NCBI GenBank assembly: GCA_011390055.1
Contig: JAABTC010000044.1
Span: forward strand, 1-10,394
Direction: 5' to 3'
DNA: 10,394 nt
Source: Burkholderiales bacterium
Lineage (GTDB): Bacteria; Pseudomonadota; Gammaproteobacteria; Burkholderiales; Burkholderiaceae_C
Made by a program: the position numbers and the translations under genes. Below are positions 1-6,504 of this stretch, piece after piece. The notes beneath the pieces are model-generated. The model searched no databases and was not told the origin of the DNA. It was given only the letters and a program-made list of their open reading frames with translations. Positions within the stretch are counted from its first letter, which is position 1. Every line of letters begins with the position of its first letter.

Positions 1-711
1 GGTCGGCAACGGCGCGGCCGCGGTGCCGGTCACCGGTGTGCCGTTGGCCGTGACGAAGACGTTCCAGGTGTCGGTGCCGGCCTTCTGGAAGTAGTAGGTC
101 AGTGCCACGTCCTGGCCCTTGGCGTCGTACACCGCCAGCGAAGTCGCGTTGTTGTAGGTGTTGGCGTCGGTGAAATCGATCGCCGGGCCGGCGGTGGGGG
201 CGGTGGTGCCGACGCGCGAGTCGAGGTTCATCTCGATCTCGATCTCGCTCGTCGGCTGCGGGTTGATGCCCGCCGAGGGCAGCTGCAGCGAACGCGCGTT
301 GCCGGGCTGGATCACACCGGTCCCGTCGGCCGCGTAGCCCACCAGGCGCAGGGCGTCGTTGTTGACGATGAAGCCGTCACGGTCGACCTTGAACTGACCG
401 TTGCGCGAATAGAGCGCCGAATTCAGGCCGTCGCTCACCTGGAAAAAACCGGCGCCGTTGATCGCCAAGTCCATCGGGTTGCCGGTGGCGGTGATGTTGC
501 CTTGCGTGAACTGCTGCGAGACCGCCGACAACGTGGTGCCGATGCCCACCGTGCTGGCACCCGAACCGTTGAGCGCATTCGCGTAGACGTCGCTGAACTC
601 GGCGCGCGCCATCTTCGAGCCGTAGGTGTTGGAGTTGGCGATGTTGTTGCCGATCACTTCGAGATTCTTGCTCGAGGCGTTGAGGCCCGACAGGCCTTGC
701 TGGAAGCTCAT
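1..711 (-). CDS. flgE: Flagellar hook protein FlgE, N-terminal part (gene runs off the window)
   Basis: FlgE polymerises outside the cell into the hook, the flexible joint between rod and filament; it is exported by the flagellar type III system. The first 237 codons are present; the rest lies before base 1. The N-terminus (MSFQQGLSGLNASSKNLEVI, then GNNIANSNTYGSKMARAEF at residues 21-39) is the helical, ANxxT-type rod/hook signature used for export and polymerisation. FlgE-specific features follow, including QFTQGNITATGNPMDLAING and GFFQV. The ATG at 709-711 is preceded by AAGGA six bases upstream, which supports this start. It lies 27 bp after flgD, as the last visible gene of flgBCDE. FlgG and FlgF share the N-terminal motif, but position after flgD and the hook-type sequence from about residue 130 favour FlgE. 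Nothing odd was seen. Confidence 0.95.
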   Translation of the reverse strand, partial: MSFQQGLSGLNASSKNLEVIGNNIANSNTYGSKMARAEFSDVYANALNGSGASTVGIGTTLSAVSQQFTQGNITATGNPMDLAINGAGFFQVSDGLNSALYSRNGQFKVDRDGFIVNNDALRLVGYAADGTGVIQPGNARSLQLPSAGINPQPTSEIEIEMNLDSRVGTTAPTAGPAIDFTDANTYNNATSLAVYDAKGQDVALTYYFQKAGTDTWNVFVTANGTPVTGTAAAPLPT

Positions 712-738
712 GGGGTGTCCTTCTTCTTCAGTTGATCT

Positions 739-1392
739 TCAGTTGAACGCACGAATCTGGGAGTACGCGACGCTGCCGCTCCGGCGCAGCTCGAGCATCA
801 GGCTGTCGCCGCCGGTGGCCACCGCGTCGACGCGGTCGCGCATCAGGGGCGTGGCCTCGACGTTGACCGGCCCGGCCTTGGCGACGATGCGAAAGCGCTC
901 GCCCAGGCTGGCGTCGATGCCTGCCGGCGGGATCCATTCGAAGCCGTGGCGGCCCGCGCTCTCGGCGCCGAGGTCGATCGTGTCGATGACCCGGCCGCCC
1001 GCATTCAGCACCTCCACGCGCACGCGGTCGGCCGCCGAGGCCAGCTCGAAGCCGCCTTGCACGAGGCCCTTGTCGTTGGCCGACAGCCTGTCCCCCGGCA
1101 GCACCACGTCGCGGCCCACCAGCGAAGCGCCTTGCAAGGCCTGCAACTGCGCCAGCTGGCCGTTCAGGCCCTGCACCGTGGTGTTCAAGGTGTCGATGCC
1201 GTTGACGGTGCTGATCTGCGCCATCTGGCTCGTCACCTGGGCGTTGTCCATCGGGTTCAGCGGGTCCTGGTTGGCCATCTGCGCCACCAGCAGCTTGAGG
1301 AAGCGGTCTTCGCTGCCGGCCTGGTTCTTGGTCACCGGGGCGGCAGCGCTCACGCCGGAGAGCGCGGCAAAGTTGTTGACGGCAGGGGTCAT
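739..1392 (-). CDS. flgD: Hook-capping (scaffolding) protein FlgD
   Basis: FlgD forms a temporary cap at the tip of the growing hook and is needed for FlgE subunits to polymerise; it is replaced when the hook is complete. The protein has 217 residues, normal for the family. The diagnostic N-terminal block is clear: DRFLKLLVAQMANQDPLNPM at residues 29-48, followed by DNAQVTSQMAQIST. The central part carries LVGRDVVLPGD, and the C-terminal half (about 90-210) is the beta-rich capping region, with GRHGFEWIPPAG resembling the FlgD Ig-like segment. The ATG start is 8 bp after the flgC stop, and its ribosome site (TGAGG) overlaps that stop, so the two are probably translationally coupled. It sits between flgC and flgE in the usual order. 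Confidence 0.96.
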   Translation of the reverse strand: MTPAVNNFAALSGVSAAAPVTKNQAGSEDRFLKLLVAQMANQDPLNPMDNAQVTSQMAQISTVNGIDTLNTTVQGLNGQLAQLQALQGASLVGRDVVLPGDRLSANDKGLVQGGFELASAADRVRVEVLNAGGRVIDTIDLGAESAGRHGFEWIPPAGIDASLGERFRIVAKAGPVNVEATPLMRDRVDAVATGGDSLMLELRRSGSVAYSQIRAFN

Positions 1393-1400
1393 CGCGGGCC

Positions 1401-1817
1401 TCAGCTCTGACCGAGCTGCAGCGTCTTCTGCAGCAGGGTCTTGGCGGTGTTCATCACTTCGATGTTGTTCTGGTACGAACGCGAAGCCGAGATCATGTTG
1501 ACCATCTCCTCGACCGCGTTCACGTTGCTGTAGGTCACGTAGCCCTCGACGTCGGCGCCCGGGTGCTTGGGGTCGTGCACGCGACGGCCAACCGTCGGGT
1601 CTTCGCTGACGGTCGACACGCGCACGCCCGCGGCGCCCGCGTCGCCCTGTGCCCCCATCAGCTCGGTCTGAAACACCACCTGGCGCGCCTTGTAGGCACT
1701 GCCGTCGGGCCCGGCCACGGTGTCGGCGTTGGCCAGGTTGCTGGCCACCACGTTCAGGCGCTGGCTCTGCGCGGACACCGCGCTGCCGGCCACGTTGAAG
1801 ATCTGGAACATCGACAT
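1401..1817 (-). CDS. flgC: Proximal rod protein FlgC
   Basis: FlgC is one of the proximal rod subunits that link the basal body to the distal rod in the periplasm. The product has 138 residues, typical of FlgC. The N-terminal rod signature is QSQRLNVVASNLANADT (about residues 17-33), followed by the FlgC-type insertion AGPDGSAYKARQVVF. The C-terminal helix carries the family ending VNAVEEMVNMISASRSYQ and NNIEVMNTAKTLLQKTLQLG. I chose the ATG at 1815-1817 because GAGGAG lies about seven bases upstream; a second ATG two codons later (MSMF) is possible but less well spaced. It starts 11 bp after the flgB stop. The same frame stays open well upstream through flgB, but that part does not look like FlgC. 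Confidence 0.95.
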   Translation of the reverse strand: MSMFQIFNVAGSAVSAQSQRLNVVASNLANADTVAGPDGSAYKARQVVFQTELMGAQGDAGAAGVRVSTVSEDPTVGRRVHDPKHPGADVEGYVTYSNVNAVEEMVNMISASRSYQNNIEVMNTAKTLLQKTLQLGQS

Positions 1818-1828
1818 GGCGAACTCCT

Positions 1829-2233
1829 CTACTGGCCTTTGATGGCGTCGAGCATCGTTTTCACGCTGCCGTTGATGAAGCGCAGCGTGGCTTCGTACTT
1901 CAGGCTGTTGTCGACGAAGCTCGCGCGCTCGCGGTCCATGTCGACGGTGTTGCGGTCCAGGTTGGTCTGGCTCGGCGCGGCGTAGCGCAGGTCGGCCGCG
2001 GCCCGGCCCCCGGGCTGGCCCTGCAGGTGGCCCTGCACACGGGCGTGCAGCACGCCGGCCCCGGTGCCCGGCCCGGTGGCCCGCCGCAGCGCGCTGGCGA
2101 AGTCCATCTCGCGGGCCACGTAGCCCGGCGTGTCGGCATTGGCGATGTTGCTGGCAATCAGACGCTGGCGCTCGGAGCGCAGCATCAGCGCCTCGCTCTG
2201 GAAGTTCAGTGTCTCGCTCAAGCGTTGGATCAT
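1829..2233 (-). CDS. flgB: Proximal rod protein FlgB, first gene of the flgBCDE operon
   Basis: FlgB is a proximal rod subunit, assembled early on the MS ring/FliE base. The 134-residue product matches the family length. The rod signature IASNIANADTPGY is at residues 26-38, followed by AREMDFASAL. The middle is divergent and rich in Gly and Pro. The C-terminal half has the FlgB block QTNLDRNTVDMDRERASF, then NSLKYEATLRFINGSVKTML, ending AIKGQ. I take the ATG at 2231-2233 as start because MIQRLSETLNFQSEALMLR is the usual N-terminus; the ribosome site ahead of it is weak (GC-rich, GGGG only). The frame is open for about 900 bases more upstream, but that stretch is antisense to flgA. It is transcribed away from flgA, across a 132-bp shared region. 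Confidence 0.95.
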   Translation of the reverse strand: MIQRLSETLNFQSEALMLRSERQRLIASNIANADTPGYVAREMDFASALRRATGPGTGAGVLHARVQGHLQGQPGGRAAADLRYAAPSQTNLDRNTVDMDRERASFVDNSLKYEATLRFINGSVKTMLDAIKGQ

Positions 2234-2365
2234 GGGCGGCCCCGGCGGCGGCCCGTGCTGGGCCTGGCGACGATTGTGGGCAGCGCACGGCAAAACATAA
2301 GCGCGATAAGCAGGGCGTTGGTCCGGCATTTCCGTGCCTGCACCGGCAATGCCGCGCCTAGAGTC
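2234..2365. promoter_or_regulatory. Divergent promoter region between flgB and flgA
   Basis: This 132-bp region lies between the start codons of flgB (minus) and flgA (plus), so promoters for both operons should be here. Most of it is GC-rich, with one AT-richer island at about 2291-2309. Toward flgA, TTGTGG (2274-2279) and CATAAG (2297-2302), 17 bp apart, make a poor sigma-70-like pair. Toward flgB, the minus strand over 2339-2354 reads CGGCATTGCCGGTGCA, which has the GG-N10-GC spacing of a sigma-54 site but only partial agreement with the consensus. No sigma-28 match with correct spacing was seen. The location is well supported; the individual promoter elements are guesses. Confidence 0.55.
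2324..2354. repeat. Inverted repeat CGGCATT-N17-AATGCCG in the flgB/flgA region
   Basis: CGGCATT at 2324-2330 is the exact reverse complement of AATGCCG at 2348-2354, with 17 bases between. It could be an operator for a flagellar master regulator controlling both operons. The AATGCC heads resemble the start of the FlhDC half-site as I remember it (AATGGC...), but the half-sites point away from each other and the remaining half-site positions match poorly. A 7-bp repeat can arise by chance in DNA this rich in G and C. Confidence 0.35.
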
Positions 2366-3088
2366 ATGACCGTGCGAAAGTCGTCTGCCCTGCCCTTGCC
2401 GAAGTTGACTGCCGCTGCGCTCGTCGCGGGGCTGGTCACCGCCGCGCCGGCCAGCGCCAGCGCTCTGGACGACTTTGCTGCACTGGCGCAGCCCCTGGCC
2501 GAAGCCGCCGCGGCGCGCAGCGCACCGGGGCTGCGAGTGCAGGTCCAGGTCGGCGCGCTCGACCCGCGCTTGCGCCTGGCTCCCTGCAATGCCGTCGAGC
2601 CGTACCTGCCGCCGAATGCGCGACTGTGGGGTGCGGCACGCATCGGCCTGAGATGCAACGACCCGGGCGTGCGCTGGAACGTCTACCTGCCCGTGCAGGT
2701 CGACGTGTTCGGCCCGGCCTGGGTGAGCACCGGCGCGTGGCCCGCCGGCACGGTGCTCGAAGCAAGTCACCTGGTGCGCGCCGAGGCGCAACTGTCGGCC
2801 CCACGCCAGCCGGTGGTGGCACGCCTGGATCACGCTCTCGGGCGTGCACTGCAACGTCCGCTGGCCGTGGGCGACGCCGTGCGCACCAGCGACCTGCGGC
2901 CGCGCCAGTGGTTCGCCGCGGGCGATGCGGTGCGCCTGGTCGCTGCCGGCAGCGGCTGGCGCATCGACAGCCAGGGCCAGGCGATGGCACCGGGCCTGGA
3001 GGGCACCCCCGTGCGCGTGCGCACCGAATCGGGCCGCGTCGTCAGCGGCATGCCGGTGGGCGAACGCCAGGTCGAGGTGGCACTGTGA
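2366..3088 (+). CDS. flgA: Flagellar P-ring assembly chaperone FlgA
   Basis: FlgA is a periplasmic chaperone needed for FlgI to form the P ring around the rod. The product has 240 residues. A signal peptide is visible: basic start (MTVRK), hydrophobic stretch at about 14-27, and an A-S-A cleavage site near residues 29-33. Two cysteines (C74 in RLAPCNAV, C97 in IGLRCND) lie at typical FlgA positions and may form a disulphide. The C-terminal half has the SAF-like fold: AGTVLEASHLVRAEAQL, then LGRALQRPLAVGDAVR, and the ending TPVRVRTESGRVVSGM. The ATG at 2366 is chosen because it gives the signal peptide; the reading frame stays open back to 2027, but that part is antisense to flgB. The ribosome site is weak (TAGAG). 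It diverges from flgB and stands 157 bp ahead of flgM. Confidence 0.94.
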   Translation: MTVRKSSALPLPKLTAAALVAGLVTAAPASASALDDFAALAQPLAEAAAARSAPGLRVQVQVGALDPRLRLAPCNAVEPYLPPNARLWGAARIGLRCNDPGVRWNVYLPVQVDVFGPAWVSTGAWPAGTVLEASHLVRAEAQLSAPRQPVVARLDHALGRALQRPLAVGDAVRTSDLRPRQWFAAGDAVRLVAAGSGWRIDSQGQAMAPGLEGTPVRVRTESGRVVSGMPVGERQVEVAL

Positions 3089-3152
3089 GAAGCCGCACGC
3101 CGGCCACGCCCGCGAGGCATGCAGACTGCACATCGAGTGCGGCAAACAGTCC

Positions 3153-3179
3153 TAAAGTCCGCTGGCGCGCGTCCGATAG
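3153..3179 (+). promoter_or_regulatory. Sigma-28 (FliA) promoter for flgM
   Basis: TAAAGTCC (3153-3160), 11 bases, then TCCGATAG (3172-3179). The FliA consensus known from enteric bacteria is TAAAGTTT-N11-GCCGATAA, so each element matches at six of eight positions and the spacing is exact. Transcription would start near 3186, giving a leader of about 60 bases before flgM, where GAGGAG (3233-3238) is a strong ribosome site. This lets FliA drive its own antagonist, as in Salmonella. Confidence 0.85.
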
Positions 3180-3245
3180 CCTCTGCAGGTGCGCAAAACA
3201 GCCGCCCTGCCACCCGGCGGGCGGGCCTCACCGAGGAGCCAGGTC

Positions 3246-3557
3246 ATGAAGATTTCTGCATTCGATGCGAACAAGCCGGTCACCCCGGCCAACGACAACG
3301 CCGCCGCCCAAGGGCAGGCGCAGGCCGCCAGCGCTGCCACCAAGAACATCGCCGCAGCGCCCGAGCCGAGCGCCAAGTTGGCGCTTTCGGCCCCCTTGGC
3401 AGCGGCCCCGGGTGAAACCAGCGCCGACTTCGACGCCGAGAAGGTGTCGCGCATCGCGCAGGCCATCCGCGACGGCAAGTTCAACGTCAACGCCGAGAAG
3501 ATCGCTGACGGCCTGCTCGCGCAGTCGCGCGAGTTCATGACCGGCCGGTCGCACTGA
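3246..3557 (+). CDS. flgM: Anti-sigma-28 factor FlgM
   Basis: FlgM binds FliA in the cytoplasm and blocks late flagellar transcription; when the hook is finished FlgM is secreted through the flagellar export apparatus, which frees FliA. The product has 103 residues, normal for the family. Residues 1-60 are Ala-rich and probably disordered, starting MKISAFDANKPV, as expected of the export segment. The sigma-binding C-terminal helices are clear: SADFDAEKVSRIAQAIRDGK, then FNVNAEKIADGLLAQSREFM. The ATG at 3246 follows GAGGAG by seven bases; an in-frame upstream extension has no comparable site. It follows the sigma-28 promoter at 3153-3179 and is 12 bp ahead of flgN. Its target, FliA, is encoded on the other strand at 6722-7438. 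Confidence 0.95.
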   Translation: MKISAFDANKPVTPANDNAAAQGQAQAASAATKNIAAAPEPSAKLALSAPLAAAPGETSADFDAEKVSRIAQAIRDGKFNVNAEKIADGLLAQSREFMTGRSH

Positions 3558-3569
3558 TCTGCGCTCTCG

Positions 3570-3986
3570 ATGTTGTACGCCCACGCCGACCGCAGCGCCA
3601 CAACCGGCACCGCAACCGGGCCGGGGACGGGCCTCGCCGACGGCATTCTGGATTCGCTCGAGGCGCCACTGGCTGCGCTCGGCAGCGCGCTTGGCCGGCG
3701 CGACGCGGCGGCACTCGAACAGCAGGTGATCGCGTTGCAGGCCGCATTGGCCGCCGCGCTGCTGCGCCTGCGCCAGACCGTGCGCACTGCCGACGGGCAC
3801 ACCGCACGCCCTCGATTGACAGCGGCCAGCGCGAGGCTTGCCGCCCAGCGCGAATGCGTCGCGCGGGAATGCGCGGTCTTCGAGCGCGGACTCGCTCTGC
3901 TGCTGCCCTCACCCCAGCCCGCTGGCGTCTACGACACGCAGGGCCACGCCGAGCGTGCCGCCACGCACGGCAGCCTCTGCGCCTGA
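3570..3986 (+). CDS. flgN: FlgN-family flagellar export chaperone
   Basis: FlgN is a small cytoplasmic chaperone that keeps the hook-filament junction proteins FlgK and FlgL soluble and hands them to the export gate. The product has 138 residues. It is mostly predicted helical with a central Leu/Ala-rich coiled-coil-like stretch (about 24-70: ILDSLEAPLAALGSAL, then ALEQQVIALQAALAAALL). It ends with a loose ALLLPSPQPAGVYDTQGHA segment resembling the LLP...YG.DG tail of betaproteobacterial FlgN proteins. Sequence alone is weakly diagnostic; position 12 bp after flgM is the stronger argument. The ATG at 3570 has no good ribosome site, so coupling to flgM translation is likely. FlgN and flgM probably share the sigma-28 transcript. 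Confidence 0.85.
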   Translation: MLYAHADRSATTGTATGPGTGLADGILDSLEAPLAALGSALGRRDAAALEQQVIALQAALAAALLRLRQTVRTADGHTARPRLTAASARLAAQRECVARECAVFERGLALLLPSPQPAGVYDTQGHAERAATHGSLCA

Positions 3987-4044
3987 GGCGCGGGCGCTTC
4001 CTGCAGTCGCCGCGCGCAATCACGGCTGCGCCCGCAGCGAAGCC

Positions 4045-6393
4045 ATGACTCGCGCGCACCGTCCGCTTTGGAAGTCCGAAGCGCGCCCACGCTGGATCGT
4101 CATCGGGCCCTTCCTCGTGACGGTGGCGCTGCTCGCCGCACTGGGCATCGGCAGTGCCGAGGTCTTGTCGGCCGTGCGCGCCTACGTGGGCGGCGAGAGC
4201 TTGTGGTCGAAGGGCCAGAAAGACGCCATCTACCACCTCACCCAGTACGCCCGATCGCGCGAGGCGGAAGACCACCGCCGTTACGCCGCGGCCATCGCGG
4301 TGCCGCTGGGTGACCGGAGGGCCCGGATCGAGTTGGAACGCGCGCAACCCGACCTGGAGGTTGCACGCCGTGGCTTCCTCGACGGCGGCATCCAGACCGA
4401 CGACGTCGAGGCACTGATCTGGTTGTTCCGCAACTTCCGCTCGGTGCCATTCATGGCCGACGCGATCGACATCTGGGCCGAAGCCGATACACAGATCGTG
4501 GCCTTGGCGAATCTCGGCGACGAGATTCGTGCCCACATCATGCACGGCGAGACGGACTCCCCGAGCTACACCGCCGCGCTGGCGCGCCTGCCGCTGCTGA
4601 ACGAGCGCCTGACCGTGCTGGCGCAACGGTTCTCGAGCACGATGAGTGCGGCATCCCGGCAGACCCAGCAGATCGTGCAACGCGCCACGCTGCTGCTGGC
4701 CGTGGGCCTGGCCGCCACGGCGTTGCTGATCAGCATGACGCTGCTACGGCGCCAAGCGCTCAACGACCGGGCCCTGCGTGCGAGCGAGGAACGCCTTCAG
4801 CGCGCGCTCGAGTCGACCGCGCTGTGCCTTTGGGACTGCGACGTACGCACCGGCGAGGTCTACCTGTCGGAGCAATGGTCCCTGCATCTGGGTGGCCCCA
4901 AGCAGCCGACCCGGACCACCACGGCCGCCCTGTTCGAGCGTGTGCCCGAATCCGAGCGGCAGGGCCTGCGCGATGCCTTCGCCGCCGCATTGACCAGCCC
5001 CGCGGCACGCTACCGCATCGAACACCGCGTGCTGCGGCTCGACGGCAGCACGATGTGGGTGCTGAGCGAAGGACGCGTGGTCGAGCGCAACGCCAAAGGT
5101 GCGCCGCTGCGCCTGGTGGGCACCAACCGCGACATCAGCGAACACAAGGAAGAAGAGGCAGCACGCCTGAAGCTCGAAGCGCAGCTGCGCGAGTCGCAGA
5201 AGATGGAAGCCATCGGCACGTTGGCAGGCGGCATTGCGCACGACTTCAACAACATCCTCGGCGCGGTACTCAGCCAGCTGGCGCTGCTGCGCGACGATCT
5301 GGGCCCGGCCCATCCGGCCTTGCGGGGCCTCGGCCAGATCGACAAGTCCACACGCCGGGCGCGACGCCTGGTGCACCAGATCCTCGCCTTCAGCCGCCGC
5401 GAGACGCAGCTGCTGGCCAGCCGTCCGCTGCTGCCGCTGCTCGAGGAAACCTTCGCGCTGCTGCGCTCCACCTTGCCTGCGGGGGTTCAGCTCGATGCGC
5501 AGTTCGGTTCGCAGTGCGACGAAGAGGCACTGCACGTGATGGCCGACACCACGCAGATCCAGCAGGTGCTGATGAACCTGTGCACCAACGCCTGGCATGC
5601 CTTGCTCGGCCAGCCGGGACGCATCCAGCTCGGGTTGCGCCTGGCTCATCTTGCGGCCGGTGCTGCCGAACGTCCCCCGTCGCTGCCCCCGGGCGACTAC
5701 GCCCATGTCTGGGTCACCGACAGCGGCTGCGGCATGGACGCCGCGACCCGCGCGCGCATCTTCGAGCCGTTCTTCACCACCAAGCCGGTCGGCCAGGGGA
5801 CCGGACTCGGGCTTTCGGTGGTGCATGGCATCGTCACTGCGCACGGCGGCGCGCTTCGCGTGGTGAGCGCGCTGGGCCGCGGCAGCACCTTCCACCTGTA
5901 CCTGCCGCTCGCGGCCCGACCCGGCCCGGAGCCTCAGTCGGATTGGGGCGCGCTCGCGCCGCTGTCGGACCGGCACACGGGCCACGGCCGCCACGTGCTG
6001 ATGGTCGACGACGATGAAGTCATGTCGGAGGTGATGGGCCTGCTCTTGCAACGCCTGGGCTACCGCGTCACCCGCCACCTCGACCCGCAACGCGCCATCG
6101 CCGAAGTGCGCGAAGCGCCACAGGCCGTCGACCTGGTCCTGAGCGACTTCAACATGCCGGGCTGCTCCGGCCTGGATGTGGCCCGTGCTCTGGCCGCCAT
6201 CCGCGCCGATCTGCCGCTGGTCATCAACTCGGGCCACCTGAGCGAAGAGCAGCGGCGAGCGCTGCTGGCGGCCGGCGTGAGCGGCGTGGTGCAGAAGGAA
6301 AACGCGATCGACGAACTGGGGCCGCTGCTTCAGAAGTTGCTTTCCGCGCGCAAGGCAGAGGCTGTGTCGGCACGTGAAACCTCAGCCGCGTAG
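4045..6393 (+). CDS. Membrane-bound hybrid sensor histidine kinase (helical sensor-PAS-HisKA-HATPase-REC)
   Basis: A 782-residue inner-membrane sensor kinase that should autophosphorylate on a histidine and pass phosphate to its own receiver. Order: short basic N-terminus; TM1 at about 17-38; an extracytoplasmic helical domain at about 40-213 with GGESLWSKGQKDA (49-61) and WLFRNF (126-131), a sensor type I recall from other proteobacterial signalling proteins; TM2 at about 216-236; PAS at about 246-365, ending GTNRDISEHK; HisKA with GTLAGGIAHDFNNIL, phospho-acceptor H399; HATPase with N-box N511/N515, G1 DSGCGM (559-564), F-box EPFFTTK (574-580), G2 GQGTGLGLS (583-591). The receiver has D655/D656, acceptor D701 (SDFNMPG), S729 and K751, but the proline usual after that lysine is Glu. 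I place the start at 4045 because the open frame further upstream overlaps flgN; its ribosome site is poor. It lies 58 bp after flgN, so may be co-transcribed. The signal and partner are unknown. Confidence 0.92.
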   Translation: MTRAHRPLWKSEARPRWIVIGPFLVTVALLAALGIGSAEVLSAVRAYVGGESLWSKGQKDAIYHLTQYARSREAEDHRRYAAAIAVPLGDRRARIELERAQPDLEVARRGFLDGGIQTDDVEALIWLFRNFRSVPFMADAIDIWAEADTQIVALANLGDEIRAHIMHGETDSPSYTAALARLPLLNERLTVLAQRFSSTMSAASRQTQQIVQRATLLLAVGLAATALLISMTLLRRQALNDRALRASEERLQRALESTALCLWDCDVRTGEVYLSEQWSLHLGGPKQPTRTTTAALFERVPESERQGLRDAFAAALTSPAARYRIEHRVLRLDGSTMWVLSEGRVVERNAKGAPLRLVGTNRDISEHKEEEAARLKLEAQLRESQKMEAIGTLAGGIAHDFNNILGAVLSQLALLRDDLGPAHPALRGLGQIDKSTRRARRLVHQILAFSRRETQLLASRPLLPLLEETFALLRSTLPAGVQLDAQFGSQCDEEALHVMADTTQIQQVLMNLCTNAWHALLGQPGRIQLGLRLAHLAAGAAERPPSLPPGDYAHVWVTDSGCGMDAATRARIFEPFFTTKPVGQGTGLGLSVVHGIVTAHGGALRVVSALGRGSTFHLYLPLAARPGPEPQSDWGALAPLSDRHTGHGRHVLMVDDDEVMSEVMGLLLQRLGYRVTRHLDPQRAIAEVREAPQAVDLVLSDFNMPGCSGLDVARALAAIRADLPLVINSGHLSEEQRRALLAAGVSGVVQKENAIDELGPLLQKLLSARKAEAVSARETSAA

Positions 6394-6504
6394 CGGCGTT
6401 TGCGTCGGAGGCCGCGACGCAGAGGTGGCAGTTCTGGCTCGGGCTGGGCCGGGGCGGCCGGCGAGGCGGGACGACCGGACTGCCATCGCTCGAAACGTTG
6501 CTGC
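6394..6504. other. Tail-to-tail intergenic DNA with GC-rich inverted repeats, possible terminator
   Basis: This lies between the end of the hybrid kinase (plus) and the end of the small minus-strand frame. No gene is seen. GCGTCG (6402-6407) and CGACGC (6415-6420) form a perfect 6-bp stem with a 7-base loop, extendable to about 9 bp with one wobble pair. A second, longer-range pair is TGGCAGT (6426-6432) with ACTGCCA (6479-6485), enclosing very GC-rich DNA. Neither is followed by a T run, so an ordinary intrinsic terminator is not proven; a structured 3' end for one or both converging transcripts is plausible. Confidence 0.3.

Noticed and set aside
2297..2310. GCGCGATAAG as a sigma-28 minus-10 element ahead of flgA
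   Set aside because: It resembles GCCGATAA, but the bases at the required distance upstream (GCGCACGG) do not resemble TAAAGTTT.
2027..2365. Upstream extension of flgA
   Set aside because: It overlaps flgB antisense and would bury the signal peptide; the ATG at 2366 gives a normal secreted FlgA.
3092..3143. Inverted repeat GCCGCAC...GTGCGGC after flgA, as a terminator
   Set aside because: The loop is 38 bases and no T run follows, so support for an intrinsic terminator is too thin.
2234..3145. Upstream extension of the flgB frame
   Set aside because: It is antisense to flgA and unlike FlgB; the rod-protein N-terminus begins at the ATG at 2231-2233.
3838..4044. Upstream extension of the hybrid kinase
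   Set aside because: It overlaps flgN in another frame for about 150 bases and is Ser/Arg/Ala-rich without domain character. The start at 4045 places a basic tail and TM1 at the N-terminus.
4744..6237. Minus-strand open frame of 497 codons
   Set aside because: It is antisense to the hybrid kinase, whose catalytic motifs are intact; the antisense product has no recognisable domain.
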